A stretch of DNA of 52,520 nt, from contig VAWW01000034.1 of assembly GCA_005884575.1 (NCBI GenBank), positions 1 through 52,520 of the forward strand. Direction: 5' to 3'. A program made the translations under genes and the position numbers. This DNA comes from Actinomycetota bacterium. GTDB lineage: Bacteria > Actinomycetota > Thermoleophilia > Gaiellales > Gaiellaceae. Under the pieces are notes generated by a model that worked only from the letters and a program-made list of their open reading frames with translations, was not told the DNA's origin and did no database searches. This document shows positions 34,876-44,144 of this stretch, one piece after another. Numbering within the stretch: the first letter of the stretch is position 1; each line of letters begins with the position of its first letter.

Positions 34876-36441
34876 GTGGCGGCGGCCGGGCGACCGGCCG
34901 CCGCCCCGTCCACCCCGGAGGGAGGAAAGCTGAGCACAACGAGCCCGGCGATCGAGGGGTTCGGCATCTCGCGTTCGTTCGGCGGCGTGCGCGCGCTCCT
35001 GGACGCCTCGTTCAGCGCGGACTTCGGCGAGGTGCATGCGCTCGTCGGCGAAAACGGCGCCGGCAAGAGCACGATGATCAAGATCCTGAGCGGCGTTCTT
35101 CGGCCGGACGCGGGCACGCTCAGCGTCAGGGGGTCGCAGGTCGAGTTCCGCAGCCCGCACGAAGCGCGTGCGCTCGGGGTCGCCACCGTCTTTCAGGAGC
35201 TGACGCTGATGCCGTGGATGACCGTCGCGGAGAACCTCTTCCTCCACAACGAGCCGCAGGGGCGCTCGCGTCTGATCCACAGGCGCAAGCTCGCCGGACG
35301 CGCCGACGAGGTCTTCGCGCGGCTCGGGATCGAGGGAATCGACCCGAACGAGCTTCCCGCGGCGCTCTCGCTCGCGCACCGCCAGATCATCGAGATCGCG
35401 CGCGCGCTCCTCAGCGACCCGGACATCCTCTTCCTCGATGAGCCGACCTCCGCGCTCGCCGAGCAGGAGGTGGAGTGGCTGTTCGCGCTGGTGCGCAGGC
35501 TCCGCGAGCGCGGGAAGTGCGTGATCTTCACCTCGCACCGGTGGGGCGAGGTCGCCAACCTCGCCGACCGCATCACGATCTTCCGCAACGGCGAGCATGT
35601 CGTTACGCGCGACCAACTGACGGAGGCGGAGGCCGTCACGCTGATGACCGGCCGCACGATCGACCGGATGTATCCCGAGCGGACACCGGTCGCAGACGAT
35701 GCGCCTCCGGTGCTCGAGGTGCGCGACCTCCACGGCGAGCGCGTGCAGGGCGTCTCCTTCACGCTCCATCGCGGCGAGATCCTCGGCGTCGGCGGCCTCG
35801 CCGGGCAGGGCCAGCGGGACCTCTTCATGACGCTCTTCGGCGCGCGCAAGCAGGCCGCGGGCGAGGTGCGGATCAACGGCGAGGCCCGGCGGATCCGGAA
35901 GCCGTCGGACGCGATCCGCATGCGGATGGGGATCGCGCTCGTCCCGGAGGACCGGAAGACGGAGGGGTTGATGCTGCCGATGTCGGTGCGCGACAACCTG
36001 ACGCTCGCGGTCCTCGGCCGGGTCGCCTACTACGGCGTGTTGAAGCCGGCGACCGAGCACGCATACGTGCGGCGCGCGGTGCGACGCCTCCACATCGGGG
36101 CGAGCCGGCCGTCGGTGCAGGAGGTCGCGACGCTCTCGGGCGGCAACCAGCAGAAGGTGCTGATCGGTCGCTGGCTGCTCGCCGAGTCGGACATCCTCCT
36201 CCTCTACGACATCACGCGGGGCGTCGACGTCGGCACGAAGCACGACATCTACGAGCTGATGATGGAGCTCGTCGCCGAGGGCAAGTCGCTCCTCTTCTAC
36301 TCGAGCGAGACCGAGGAGATGGCCCGGCTCTGCCATCGGGTGCTCGTCATGCGCGAGGGCCGCGTCGCTGCGGAGCTCGAGGGCGCCTCGACCGACGCCG
36401 AGGCGATCGTCGCCGCCTCGCTCCGGGAGGACGCGGCGTGA
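34876..36441 (+). CDS. Sugar ABC importer ATPase, tandem NBD (RbsA/MglA type)
   Basis: About 500-521 residues with two nucleotide-binding domains. NBD1: Walker A GENGAGKSTMIK, signature LSLAHRQIIEIARAL (in place of LSGGQ), Walker B DILFLDEPTSAL, His-loop TSHRW. NBD2: the Walker A equivalent is degenerate (GGLAGQGQRDLF), as is normal in this family, while the signature LSGGNQQKVLIGRWLL is good. It powers import through the two following permeases. The open frame starts at GTG 34876, but that codon sits in a hairpin. A CTG at 34930 directly after ggagggaggaaag is the more likely start, giving LSTTSPAIEGFG as N-terminus. The stop overlaps the next GTG start. Confidence 0.92.
   Translation: MAAAGRPAAAPSTPEGGKLSTTSPAIEGFGISRSFGGVRALLDASFSADFGEVHALVGENGAGKSTMIKILSGVLRPDAGTLSVRGSQVEFRSPHEARALGVATVFQELTLMPWMTVAENLFLHNEPQGRSRLIHRRKLAGRADEVFARLGIEGIDPNELPAALSLAHRQIIEIARALLSDPDILFLDEPTSALAEQEVEWLFALVRRLRERGKCVIFTSHRWGEVANLADRITIFRNGEHVVTRDQLTEAEAVTLMTGRTIDRMYPERTPVADDAPPVLEVRDLHGERVQGVSFTLHRGEILGVGGLAGQGQRDLFMTLFGARKQAAGEVRINGEARRIRKPSDAIRMRMGIALVPEDRKTEGLMLPMSVRDNLTLAVLGRVAYYGVLKPATEHAYVRRAVRRLHIGASRPSVQEVATLSGGNQQKVLIGRWLLAESDILLLYDITRGVDVGTKHDIYELMMELVAEGKSLLFYSSETEEMARLCHRVLVMREGRVAAELEGASTDAEAIVAASLREDAA
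34878..34905 (+). promoter_or_regulatory. Intercistronic hairpin between binding protein and ATPase genes
   Basis: A perfect 12-bp stem, ggcggcggccgg with ccggccgccgcc, around a 4-base loop. It overlaps the only GTG candidate start of the ATPase, which argues that translation starts further downstream. Such hairpins usually protect the upstream binding-protein mRNA and limit readthrough. Confidence 0.65.
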
Positions 36442-37436
36442 CGAGCGTCACGCAGGCCGAGCACTACCGCAGCCGCAGCCGCTTCCAGCACTTCACGATC
36501 CAGTCGGCGCCGCTCCTCCTTGCCCTGATCATGCTCGCCGGAATGGCCGCGCTCTACATCGGCCTCTTCTATCGCCAGCTGTCGCGGCTTCCCGGCAACT
36601 TCGAGTGGACGTCGGTCGTGAACACGTCGATGCCGCTCGTCTTCGCAGCGGTCGGGCAGAGCATCGTCGTCGTCACCCGCGGGCTCGATCTCTCGGTCGG
36701 AGGGATGATAGACCTGACGAACGGCCTCGCCGCGACGCACATGCACGCGGGGACAGGCAGCATGCTGGCCTGGTCGCTCCTCGTCCTGCTGATCGGAGGG
36801 GCAGGCGGGGCGATCAACGGCATCCTCGTCGCGTACGGGCGACTGCAGCCGATCCTCGTCACCCTCGCGACGCTCTCGATCTTCCAGGGGCTCGCGATCA
36901 AGGTGCTCCCCGAGCCGGGCGGCGCCGTCCCGCTCGAGTACACGAAGTTCCTCGCGAACCCGAACGGCCCGTGGGGTCTCGCATTCGTGGTCTTAATCGG
37001 CGCCGCCTGGCTCGTGTTCCGCCGCACGCGCTTCGGCGTCGACGTCTTCGCGATCGGAAACGACGAAGAGGCAGCACGTGCACACGGCGTCCGCGTGCGG
37101 GCGACGAAGGTCGGAGCCTACGTCCTCGCCGGCATGTTCTCGGCCGCCGCCGGGTTGTTCCTCGCCGCGACGACGACCTCCGGCGACGCGACGTCGGGCG
37201 ATGTCTTCGTGCTCACGTCGATCGCGGCGGTCGTGCTCGGCGGCATCAGCTTCTTCGGCGGCCGCGGGAGCGCGATCGGGACCGTCGCAGGCGCCTTCGT
37301 CCTGACCCTGTTGATCAACGTCCTCTTCTTCGCGGACATCAACCCGCTCTACCAGTCGTTCTTCCAGGGACTGTTCCTCGTCGTCGCCGTCCTGCTCGGG
37401 ACGCTCATCCGACGGCTCGTGGGGATGCGCGGGTGA
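36438..37436 (+). CDS. Sugar ABC importer permease (RbsC-like), first copy
   Basis: A 332-residue inner-membrane permease with about nine helices. Features of the BPD_transp_2 family: VVTRGLDLSVGGMIDLTNGLAA (the conserved G-x-D-L-S-V-G), LVAYGRLQPILVTLATL, RTRFGVDVFAIGNDEEAARA and IAAVVLGGISFFGGRGS. The GTG start overlaps the ATPase stop (GTGA), as does the next gene's start with this stop, so the three are translationally coupled. Probably pairs with the second, non-identical permease as a heterodimer. Confidence 0.92.
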   Translation: MTSVTQAEHYRSRSRFQHFTIQSAPLLLALIMLAGMAALYIGLFYRQLSRLPGNFEWTSVVNTSMPLVFAAVGQSIVVVTRGLDLSVGGMIDLTNGLAATHMHAGTGSMLAWSLLVLLIGGAGGAINGILVAYGRLQPILVTLATLSIFQGLAIKVLPEPGGAVPLEYTKFLANPNGPWGLAFVVLIGAAWLVFRRTRFGVDVFAIGNDEEAARAHGVRVRATKVGAYVLAGMFSAAAGLFLAATTTSGDATSGDVFVLTSIAAVVLGGISFFGGRGSAIGTVAGAFVLTLLINVLFFADINPLYQSFFQGLFLVVAVLLGTLIRRLVGMRG

Positions 37437-38437
37437 CGTCCGGAACCGAGAGCGTCGCGCCCGAGCCGCGCTGGCGGCAGGTGCTGGCGAGTCTGACGCC
37501 TGACCGGCGGCGCGTGCTCTACGCCTTCGGCGCCGCGATCCTCGTGTTCGTCGTCGGCGACCTGCTCCACTCGGGCTTCGCCAGCACGGCGAGCGTCAAG
37601 GCCATCCTCGTGATCGCCTCGTTCGTCGGTTTCGTCGCCGCGGGCCAGACGTTCGTCATCCTGGTCGGCGGGATCGACCTCTCCGTGCCCTGGGTGCTCA
37701 ACGGCGCCGCGATCCTGCTCGTCACGTCGTCGCTCGGCCGCGACGGCCGTGCGGCCCAGGCGATTCTCCTCACGCTGGCACTGGGACTGGTGACCGGCCT
37801 CGCCAACGGGATCGGCGTCGCGTATCTCGCCGTGCCGGCGGTCGTGATGACGCTGGGAATGAACGGCATCATGGAAGGCCTCTCGCTCGGGCTTTCGAAG
37901 GGCCTCACCTGCGCCTCGTGCGCCTCGTATGCGCCGAAGGCCGTGCAGAACATCGTGCGGAGCGATGTGCTCGGCGTGCCGGCGGATCTCTTCCTCTGGC
38001 TCGGGATCGCGATCGTGATCACGTTCCTCCTCAACGCAACCACCTTCGGCCGGCGGATCTACGCGATCGGAAACAACGACACGGCCGCGTTCCTCGCCGG
38101 GATCAACGTGAGGCTCGTGACCGTCGTGCTCTACATGCTGAGCGGTCTCTTCGCCGCGCTCGGGGGCATCGTCCTCGTCGCCTACGGCGGGCAGGCGACG
38201 CTCGGCATGGGCGACCCGTACCTCTTCCAGTCGATCGCCGCGGCGGTGATCGGCGGCGTCTCGATCCTCGGCGGCCGAGGCCACTACCTCGGCGCCCTCG
38301 CGGGCTCGATCACGCTCGTCGCGCTCGTCAGCGTGCTGCTCGCCGAGAACATGCCCGACTGGGGGCGCAGCGTCGTCTACGGCGGCGCGATTCTTGTCAT
38401 CCTCCTCCTCTACGGTCGCGAGCGGCGCCATCTGTAG
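37433..38437 (+). CDS. Sugar ABC importer permease (RbsC-like), second copy
   Basis: A 334-residue permease of the same family: QTFVILVGGIDLSVPWVLNG, IGVAYLAVPAVVMTLGMNGI, TTFGRRIYAIGNNDTAAFLAG and AAVIGGVSILGGRGHYLG. A Cys-rich loop (KGLTCASCASYAPKA) lies on the outer side before a helix, which is unusual and could form a disulfide. GTG start overlapping the previous stop by 4 bases. Last gene of the importer operon; no clear terminator before the sigma gene 40 bases on. Confidence 0.92.
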   Translation: MTSGTESVAPEPRWRQVLASLTPDRRRVLYAFGAAILVFVVGDLLHSGFASTASVKAILVIASFVGFVAAGQTFVILVGGIDLSVPWVLNGAAILLVTSSLGRDGRAAQAILLTLALGLVTGLANGIGVAYLAVPAVVMTLGMNGIMEGLSLGLSKGLTCASCASYAPKAVQNIVRSDVLGVPADLFLWLGIAIVITFLLNATTFGRRIYAIGNNDTAAFLAGINVRLVTVVLYMLSGLFAALGGIVLVAYGGQATLGMGDPYLFQSIAAAVIGGVSILGGRGHYLGALAGSITLVALVSVLLAENMPDWGRSVVYGGAILVILLLYGRERRHL

Positions 38438-38477
38438 CGACCGATGAGTTTGGGAGGCGCGGAAGGTCTGTTCGGTG

Positions 38478-39581
38478 ATGGCGACGTCAGGTCGGGAACT
38501 GCACCTGCTCGCGGCCGCGCGCGCGGGTGACGGGGACGCGTTCGGCCTGCTCGTCGAGCCGCATCGCAGGGAGCTGCACGCGCACTGCTACCGGATGCTC
38601 GCGTCTCTGCACGACGCGGACGACGCGCTTCAGGACACGCTGCTGCGCGCCTGGCGCGGACTCGCGCGCTTCGAGGGGCGAAGCTCGCTGCGCACGTGGC
38701 TGTACGCGATCGCGACCAACGCATGTCTGAGGACGGCAGAGCGCCGCTCCAGCCGAGTGCTGCCGTTGGACCTGTCCGCTCCGGCGACGGTCGGCGAGAT
38801 CCCGGGCCGGCCGCTCGCCGAGTCCGTCTGGATCGAGCCGTATCCCGACGACCGCCTCGGACCGGATGCCGAATACGAGGAGCGCGAAGCCGTCGAGCTC
38901 GCGTTCGTCGCCGCGCTCCACCACCTTCCCCCGCTGCAGCGCGCCGTACTCCTGCTCCGCCAGGTGCTCGGCTTCTCCGCGCGAGAGACGGCGACGGCGC
39001 TCCAGACGAGCGTCGCCGGCGTGAACAGCGCCCTGCAACGCGCACGCAAGGTCGTCGACGAGCGCTTGCCCGCTCAGAGCCAGCAGGCGACGCTGCGAAC
39101 GCTCGGGGACGAGACCGTCCGGGATCTCGTGCGTCGTTATGCGCAGGCGATGGCAAACGGGGACGTCGACTCGGTCGTTGCGTTGCTCGTCGAGGACGCG
39201 ACGTGGTCGATGCCTCCGCTCGCCACCTGGTACCGGGGCCTGCGGGCGATCAGGGTCTTCCTCGAGGAGCATCCGCTCCGGCAGCCGTGGCGGCACATCC
39301 CGACGAGCGCAAACGGACAACCGGCGCTCCTCTGCTACATGTGGAACGAGGAGGCGCGCGTGTTCAGGGCGGAAGCGCTCGACGTGCTCACCTTCGACGG
39401 CCCGCGCATCGCCGCGATCGACGCGTTTCGAGATCCCGCGGTGCACGCGGCCTTCGGCCAACCGCTCGAGCTCGGCCCTAGCGAGGGCTCACGTCGTCTC
39501 GAGCGGGACGCCGAGCAGCTCGGCCTCGCTCTCGCCGATCCGTTCGGCGGTTTCGACGTGGCGAGCACGGATACGGCCTAG
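38478..39581 (+). CDS. ECF RNA polymerase sigma factor with SnoaL-like tail
   Basis: A 367-residue ECF sigma factor of the SigG/SigJ-like class. Region 2: FGLLVEPHRRELHAHCYRML, DADDALQDTLLRAWRGL, LRTWLYAIATNACLRT. The linker WIEPYPDDRLGP is typical of the group. Region 4: LPPLQRAVLLLRQVLGFS, ETATALQTSVAGVNSALQRAR. The SnoaL-like domain follows (about residues 215-330: YAQAMANGDVDSVVALLVED, TWYRGLRAIRVFLEEH), replacing an anti-sigma partner in this class by modulating the factor itself. The tail after residue 330 is longer than usual. Start ATG 38478 (GTG three bases before possible). No anti-sigma gene adjacent. Confidence 0.92.
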   Translation: MATSGRELHLLAAARAGDGDAFGLLVEPHRRELHAHCYRMLASLHDADDALQDTLLRAWRGLARFEGRSSLRTWLYAIATNACLRTAERRSSRVLPLDLSAPATVGEIPGRPLAESVWIEPYPDDRLGPDAEYEEREAVELAFVAALHHLPPLQRAVLLLRQVLGFSARETATALQTSVAGVNSALQRARKVVDERLPAQSQQATLRTLGDETVRDLVRRYAQAMANGDVDSVVALLVEDATWSMPPLATWYRGLRAIRVFLEEHPLRQPWRHIPTSANGQPALLCYMWNEEARVFRAEALDVLTFDGPRIAAIDAFRDPAVHAAFGQPLELGPSEGSRRLERDAEQLGLALADPFGGFDVASTDTA

Positions 39582-39594
39582 GAGTGAGGCCACG

Positions 39595-39789
39595 AGTGCC
39601 GCTCCCGTCAGCCTCAGCCCGGTCGGCGAGAGCACACAACTGCGTGTGGTCGAGACCCGCATTCGAGAGCTTGAGTGGCCGGAGGACGAGAAGGCGAAGT
39701 ACGCGGACGATCACAGCCGGGGCTGGGACACCGAGCTCGGCGAGCTTCGCGAATACGTGTCGGGGCGGGTGCGCACATCGGCCCGGTGA
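39595..39789 (+). pseudogene. C-terminal fragment of an AHSA1/SRPBCC-domain protein
   Basis: Reads VSLSPVGESTQLRVVETRIR, ELEWPEDEKAKYADDHSRGW and DTELGELREYVSG to a TGA, the last two strands and terminal helix of the AHSA1 (START-like) fold. The first 90-100 residues are missing, and there is no room for them after the sigma factor stop at 39581. The stop overlaps the GTG start of the ArsR-type gene (GTGA), as expected for the common ArsR/AHSA1 pairing, here with the order AHSA1 then ArsR. Truncated remnant. Confidence 0.6.
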
Positions 39790-40137
39790 CGAACCGCGGC
39801 GGCGGCGAGGACGACGAGCTGTGGGCGGCGGTCGCAGATCCGATGCGCCGCCGCCTCCTCGACGTCCTGCTCGCCACGGGCGAGGCGACGGCCACCACAC
39901 TCGCCGAAGAGTTGCCGGTGACGCGGCAGGCGATCGCCAAGCACCTCGCGGTCCTCGACCGTGCCGGTCTCGTCGAAGGCCGGCGCCGGGGGCCGCCAGG
40001 TGCGCTACGCGGTCCGCCCCGACCGGCTCGACGCAGCCACGCAGTGGATGGCGCGCGTCGCCGCTGAATGGGACGATCGGCTCGCGGCGATCAAACGCAT
40101 CTCCGAGTCGGCGCACCGCGAGCACGAAGGCGGCTGA
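39786..40137 (+). pseudogene. ArsR-family HTH regulator with a one-base frameshift
   Basis: From GTG 39786 the product starts ELWAAVADPMRRRLLDVLLA, followed by the winged HTH TATTLAEELPVTRQAIAKHL and LDRAGLVEGRRRG. At the G-run near 39991-39995 the frame slips. The other frame continues RQVRYAVRPDRLDAATQWMA and RVAAEWDDRLAAIKRISESA to the TGA at 40135-40137. One G fewer in the run restores a typical ArsR protein of about 116 residues. The homopolymer location makes a sequencing error at least as likely as a real mutation. The end overlaps the convergent permease gene by 47 bases. Confidence 0.75.
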
Positions 40138-41368
40138 GCCGGAAGCCGACCGAGGCCAGAGTGGCGGCGGCGGGCACGAGCAGGAACCCCGAGGAAAAAA
40201 CGGCGACCACGGTCACGAGCACGAGCGCGACGGCCGCTGCCGTGCGGATGCGTCCGCGGAGAATGCGGACGGCGGACGCAAGCGCGAGCACGTACACCGC
40301 GATGAAGCACGCCGACGTCGCGCGAATCAAGTCGGCGGTGCTGCTGAGACCGGCGGCGAGGGCGACGAGCAACGCACTGCCGAGCACGGCGAGCGCGAGC
40401 AGCGGCCGGCGCGGCACGCTCCTCCATGCGTCGCCGCCGAGCCACACGGGCAGCGCTCCATCGCGCGCGAGCGCAGCGGCGAGCCGCGCGGCGCCGCCCG
40501 TGTAGACGTTCATCGTCCCCATCGTCAACGCGACCGCGAGCGCGGCGGTCGCGTCGCGGCCGGCGCGGCCGAAGCCGACGGCGATCAGGTCGACGAGCGG
40601 GACCTTCGAGCCCGCGGTCGCCGTGACGGTGATCGTCGCGACCGCAAGGCCGACGTAGAGCGTCGCGATGACGCCGAAGGCGAGGGCCATCGCGCGCGGA
40701 AGGTCGTTCGCCGGATTCCGAAACTCGCCCGCGAGCTGGGCCATTGCCTCCCAGCCGATGAAGAGCCACATCAGGATGTTCGCCGCACTGCCCACGGCCC
40801 ACCAGCCGTGCGGCGCGAACGGCCTCCAGTTGTCGCCGGCACGGGACGGCAGCGCGACTCCCACCGCGACCGCGATCACGGCGACCAGCACCGCCGACAA
40901 CGCGAGCTGGAACGCGGAGGAGACGCGGAGCCCGAACGCGTTCGCCGCCAGAACGACGGCGAACATCGCCAGGCCGACGCCCACCGCCACGGTAGTCCCG
41001 GAGCCCGTCAGGTCGGCGACGTAGTAGCCGCCGATCAACGCGACCGCCGGCCCGCCGAGGACGACGGCAGTCACGAAGCACGCACCGGTCACCGCGGCGG
41101 CGCCGTCTCCGAATCCCTCGCGCACATAGGCCGCGACGCCGCCGGCGACCGGATGCTTCACCCCGAGCGCCGCGAACGCGATCGCGAGCGGCACGGACAG
41201 CACGAGCAGTGCGGCCCAGGCGACGATCGACGCCGGACCGGCCGCCTGCGCCGCGAGCGCGGGCACGAGCAGCAGGCCGGGTCCGACGAGGGCGCCGACG
41301 TAGAGCGCGGCGCCCCGCGAGACGCCCAGCGAACCTGCTTCGGCCACCGGCGGCACGCTAACGGGCAA
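40091..41368 (-). CDS. Amino-acid/polyamine/organocation (APC) family permease
   Basis: A 425-residue inner-membrane transporter with 11-12 helices. The unwound TM1 motif of APC proteins is visible as ALYVGALVGPGLLLVPALAA. Further segments are GGVAAYVREGFGDGAAAVTG, ANAFGLRVSSAFQLALSAVL, LMWLFIGWEAMAQLAGEF and TMGTMNVYTGGAARLAAALA. It resembles the YjeH-like efflux/uptake branch, and the substrate is not determinable. Start: TTG 41368 or GTG 41356. It is divergent from the WYL-type regulator (43 bases between starts), which may control it. Confidence 0.9.
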   Translation of the reverse strand: MPVSVPPVAEAGSLGVSRGAALYVGALVGPGLLLVPALAAQAAGPASIVAWAALLVLSVPLAIAFAALGVKHPVAGGVAAYVREGFGDGAAAVTGACFVTAVVLGGPAVALIGGYYVADLTGSGTTVAVGVGLAMFAVVLAANAFGLRVSSAFQLALSAVLVAVIAVAVGVALPSRAGDNWRPFAPHGWWAVGSAANILMWLFIGWEAMAQLAGEFRNPANDLPRAMALAFGVIATLYVGLAVATITVTATAGSKVPLVDLIAVGFGRAGRDATAALAVALTMGTMNVYTGGAARLAAALARDGALPVWLGGDAWRSVPRRPLLALAVLGSALLVALAAGLSSTADLIRATSACFIAVYVLALASAVRILRGRIRTAAAVALVLVTVVAVFSSGFLLVPAAATLASVGFRLSRLRARGAPTRRCV

Positions 41369-41411
41369 ATAGGGCTGATCTCGCCCGCAATCCGTGCTTC
41401 ACTTCGACGGC

Positions 41412-42446
41412 ATGCCCACGCCAGCCTCCCGCCTGCTGGAGGTCCTCGAGCTCCTGCAGACGCAGCCGCGCACGACCGGACGTGAGATCGCCGACCGGCT
41501 GGCGATCGACCGCCGGACGGTCAGGCGCTACGTCGCGACGCTGCAGGAGCTCGGCATTCCCGTTGAGGGCGAGCGCGGCGTCGGCGGTGGCTACCGGCTC
41601 CGGCCCGGCTACCGGTTGCCGCCGCTGATGCTGGGCGACGACGAGGCGATCGCCGTCGCCGTCGGTCTGATCGCCGTCGGGCGCGAGGGCCTCAGCTCCG
41701 CCGACGAGGCGCTGGCGAAGATCAGCCGCGTTCTCCCCGACGCACTCCGCCGCCGCGTCGAGGCGCTCGAGACGACCCTGGGCTTCACGATGCCACCGTC
41801 GGCCGGGACGGCGGTCGCGGGCGAGACGGTGCTCCTGCTGGCCGACGCGATCCGACGGCGCCGGCGCGTGCGGACCCGATACCGGTCGTTCGAGGGCGAT
41901 GAGACCGAACGCGAGCTCAGCCCGCACGGATTGGTCGTCCACTCGGGCCGCTGGTATCTCGCCGCACACGACCACCTGCGTCGCGACCTCCGCACCTTCC
42001 GCGTCGATCGCATGAGCCGTGTCTCCGCCGGCGAGCGCCCGGCGCTGCCGCCGCCCGAGGGATTCGACTCGGTCGACCACGTCAGCCGCTCCCTCGCACG
42101 CGTGCCCTGGCCGTGGGAGGTCGAGGTGCTGCTCGACCTGTCTGTCGACGAGGCGGCCCAGCGGCTCCCCGGAACGCTGGCCGAGCTCACCGATGCGGAC
42201 GGACGAACCCTGCTTCGCATGCGCGTGAGCTCGCTCGACTGGACGGCCGGCCTGCTCGCCGGGCTCGGCTGCGACTTCACGGTCGAGCGGCCGGAAGAGC
42301 TGCGCGCGAGCCTCGAGAAGCTCGCTCACCGACTCGCCCGAACGGCCGCCGCGAAGACCGGTCAGGTGGACACGGCCGCTACTGCTCGTACGGTTCGAGG
42401 CTCGCGAAGCCCCGCAAATCCACGCAGTTCGTCCGGCGCGCCGTGA
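41412..42446 (+). CDS. HTH_11/WYL-domain transcriptional regulator
   Basis: A 344-residue regulator. The N-terminal HTH reads ASRLLEVLELLQTQPRTTG, REIADRLAIDRRTVRRYVAT and ELGIPVEGERGVGGGYRLRPG. The middle carries a WYL domain with ELSPHGLVVHSGRWYLAAH and DLRTFRVDRMSRV, thought to bind nucleic-acid-like or nucleotide ligands. A WCX-like C-terminal module (WEVEVLLDLSVDEAAQRLPG) follows. Typical of YafY-like actinobacterial regulators. The last 25 residues are antisense to the small zinc-ribbon gene and look low-complexity. Divergent from the APC permease. Confidence 0.9.
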   Translation: MPTPASRLLEVLELLQTQPRTTGREIADRLAIDRRTVRRYVATLQELGIPVEGERGVGGGYRLRPGYRLPPLMLGDDEAIAVAVGLIAVGREGLSSADEALAKISRVLPDALRRRVEALETTLGFTMPPSAGTAVAGETVLLLADAIRRRRRVRTRYRSFEGDETERELSPHGLVVHSGRWYLAAHDHLRRDLRTFRVDRMSRVSAGERPALPPPEGFDSVDHVSRSLARVPWPWEVEVLLDLSVDEAAQRLPGTLAELTDADGRTLLRMRVSSLDWTAGLLAGLGCDFTVERPEELRASLEKLAHRLARTAAAKTGQVDTAATARTVRGSRSPANPRSSSGAP

Positions 42447-42636
42447 CGACGACCATCAGCACGCTGCCGCAGGTGCGGCAACGGACAACGGTGCCCGGCG
42501 CGCGAAGGTAGACGACGAGCTCCGCGACCTGCGCGCGGGCGCCGCAGTTCGCGCAGACGCCGATCGCAGTCGTCATCTCGCCGCCGAATGTGTCGAAGAG
42601 CAGGCCGGCGATCGCGTTTCCGTCGAGGGCGTCCAT
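42379..42636 (-). CDS. Small zinc-ribbon protein (DUF6510-like)
   Basis: An 85-residue protein starting MDALDGNAIAGLLFDTFGGE, with a zinc ribbon of two Cys-x-x-Cys pairs (GVCANCGA and VRCRTCGS) about 25 residues apart and the stretch AELVVYLRAPGTVV between. Family members are known from actinobacteria next to sulfite-oxidase-like and ferredoxin-reductase genes, as here. Function unknown. The start overlaps the stop of the reductase by one base (TGATG), so it is translationally coupled as third gene of the unit. Its end overlaps the convergent regulator by 68 bases. Confidence 0.8.
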   Translation of the reverse strand: MDALDGNAIAGLLFDTFGGEMTTAIGVCANCGARAQVAELVVYLRAPGTVVRCRTCGSVLMVVVTARRTNCVDLRGFASLEPYEQ

Positions 42637-43354
42637 CACCCTCCTGTCGGGCCGAAGCGTTCGGTCTTGATCCGCGCCGCGTCGTGGCCGAGCTCGACCA
42701 GCGTGCTCGCCGCGGCCTCGACGAACGGCGTCGGACCGCAGACGTAGACGAGCGGCCTGTCCTGTGACGGCCACGCGACCTCCCGCAAGAGCGCGCTGTC
42801 GATGCGGCGCCGGTAGCCGCGCCATCCCTCCGGGGCCTCGCGCGTGAGCGTGAAGTGGATCTCGACACCGCCCGTGCCGGCAAGGGCAGCGAGCTCCTCG
42901 CGATAGATCACTTCTTCAAGCGATCTCGACGAGTAGAGCAGCCGTACGGGGACCGCGCTGCGACTCGCGGAGTGATGGCGCAGAATCGAGCGCAACGGCA
43001 CGACGCCGGACCCGCCGGCGAGCAGGAGCAGCGGCCCGCCGAGCGGCTCCTCCCAGAGGAAGTAGCCGCCGATCGGGCCGCGGAGCTCCAGCGTGTCGCC
43101 CGGTCGCAGCTCGTCGGTCAGATAGGGCGAGACCTCGCCGTCCTCGAGTCGCTCGACGGTGAGAACGAGCTGCTCGTCCTCGGGTGCCGAGGCGATCGAG
43201 TAGCTGCGCTCCGCCTGGTAGCCGTCCTCGGCCGTCAGGCGTACGTCGACGTGCTGACCGGCGCGATGGCCCGGCCACTCCGGCGGCTCGAGGGCGATGC
43301 TCTTGACCCGTGCGGTCTCGTCGATCAGCTCGACCACGTTCGCGAGCTGCCACG

Positions 43355-43358
<4 letters not shown>
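42636..43358 (-). CDS. Ferredoxin/flavodoxin reductase-like FAD/NAD(P)-binding protein
   Basis: About 240 residues with the ferredoxin-NADP reductase fold and no iron-sulfur domain. The FAD domain has WPGHRAGQHVDVRL and AERSYSIASAPED (the R-x-Y-S motif). The NAD(P) domain has LLLLAGGSGVVPLRSIL and LVYVCGPTPFVEAAA. It likely passes electrons between NAD(P)H and the molybdenum enzyme encoded just upstream. No ATG/GTG start matches the expected N-terminus. A CTG at 43358 overlapping the upstream TGA (CTGA) gives LTWQLANVVELIDE, and GTG 43337 is the fallback. Confidence 0.85.
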
Positions 43359-43960
<602 letters not shown>

Positions 43961-44144
43961 CAGTGCACCTCCTCGTGATCGCTTGCGTTGCCCTTGCGAA
44001 CGCCGGGCGTCCGCTGCGTAATCCCCCAGCACCTTCCTGCTAGCCGCCATCGCGGTTTGGCGCTCGCGGCGATGTGACGACGCCCTGCGAGACGCCATCG
44101 TTGTTACCGACACATGGTGTAACGCTTCTCCAGGAGGAACCGAA

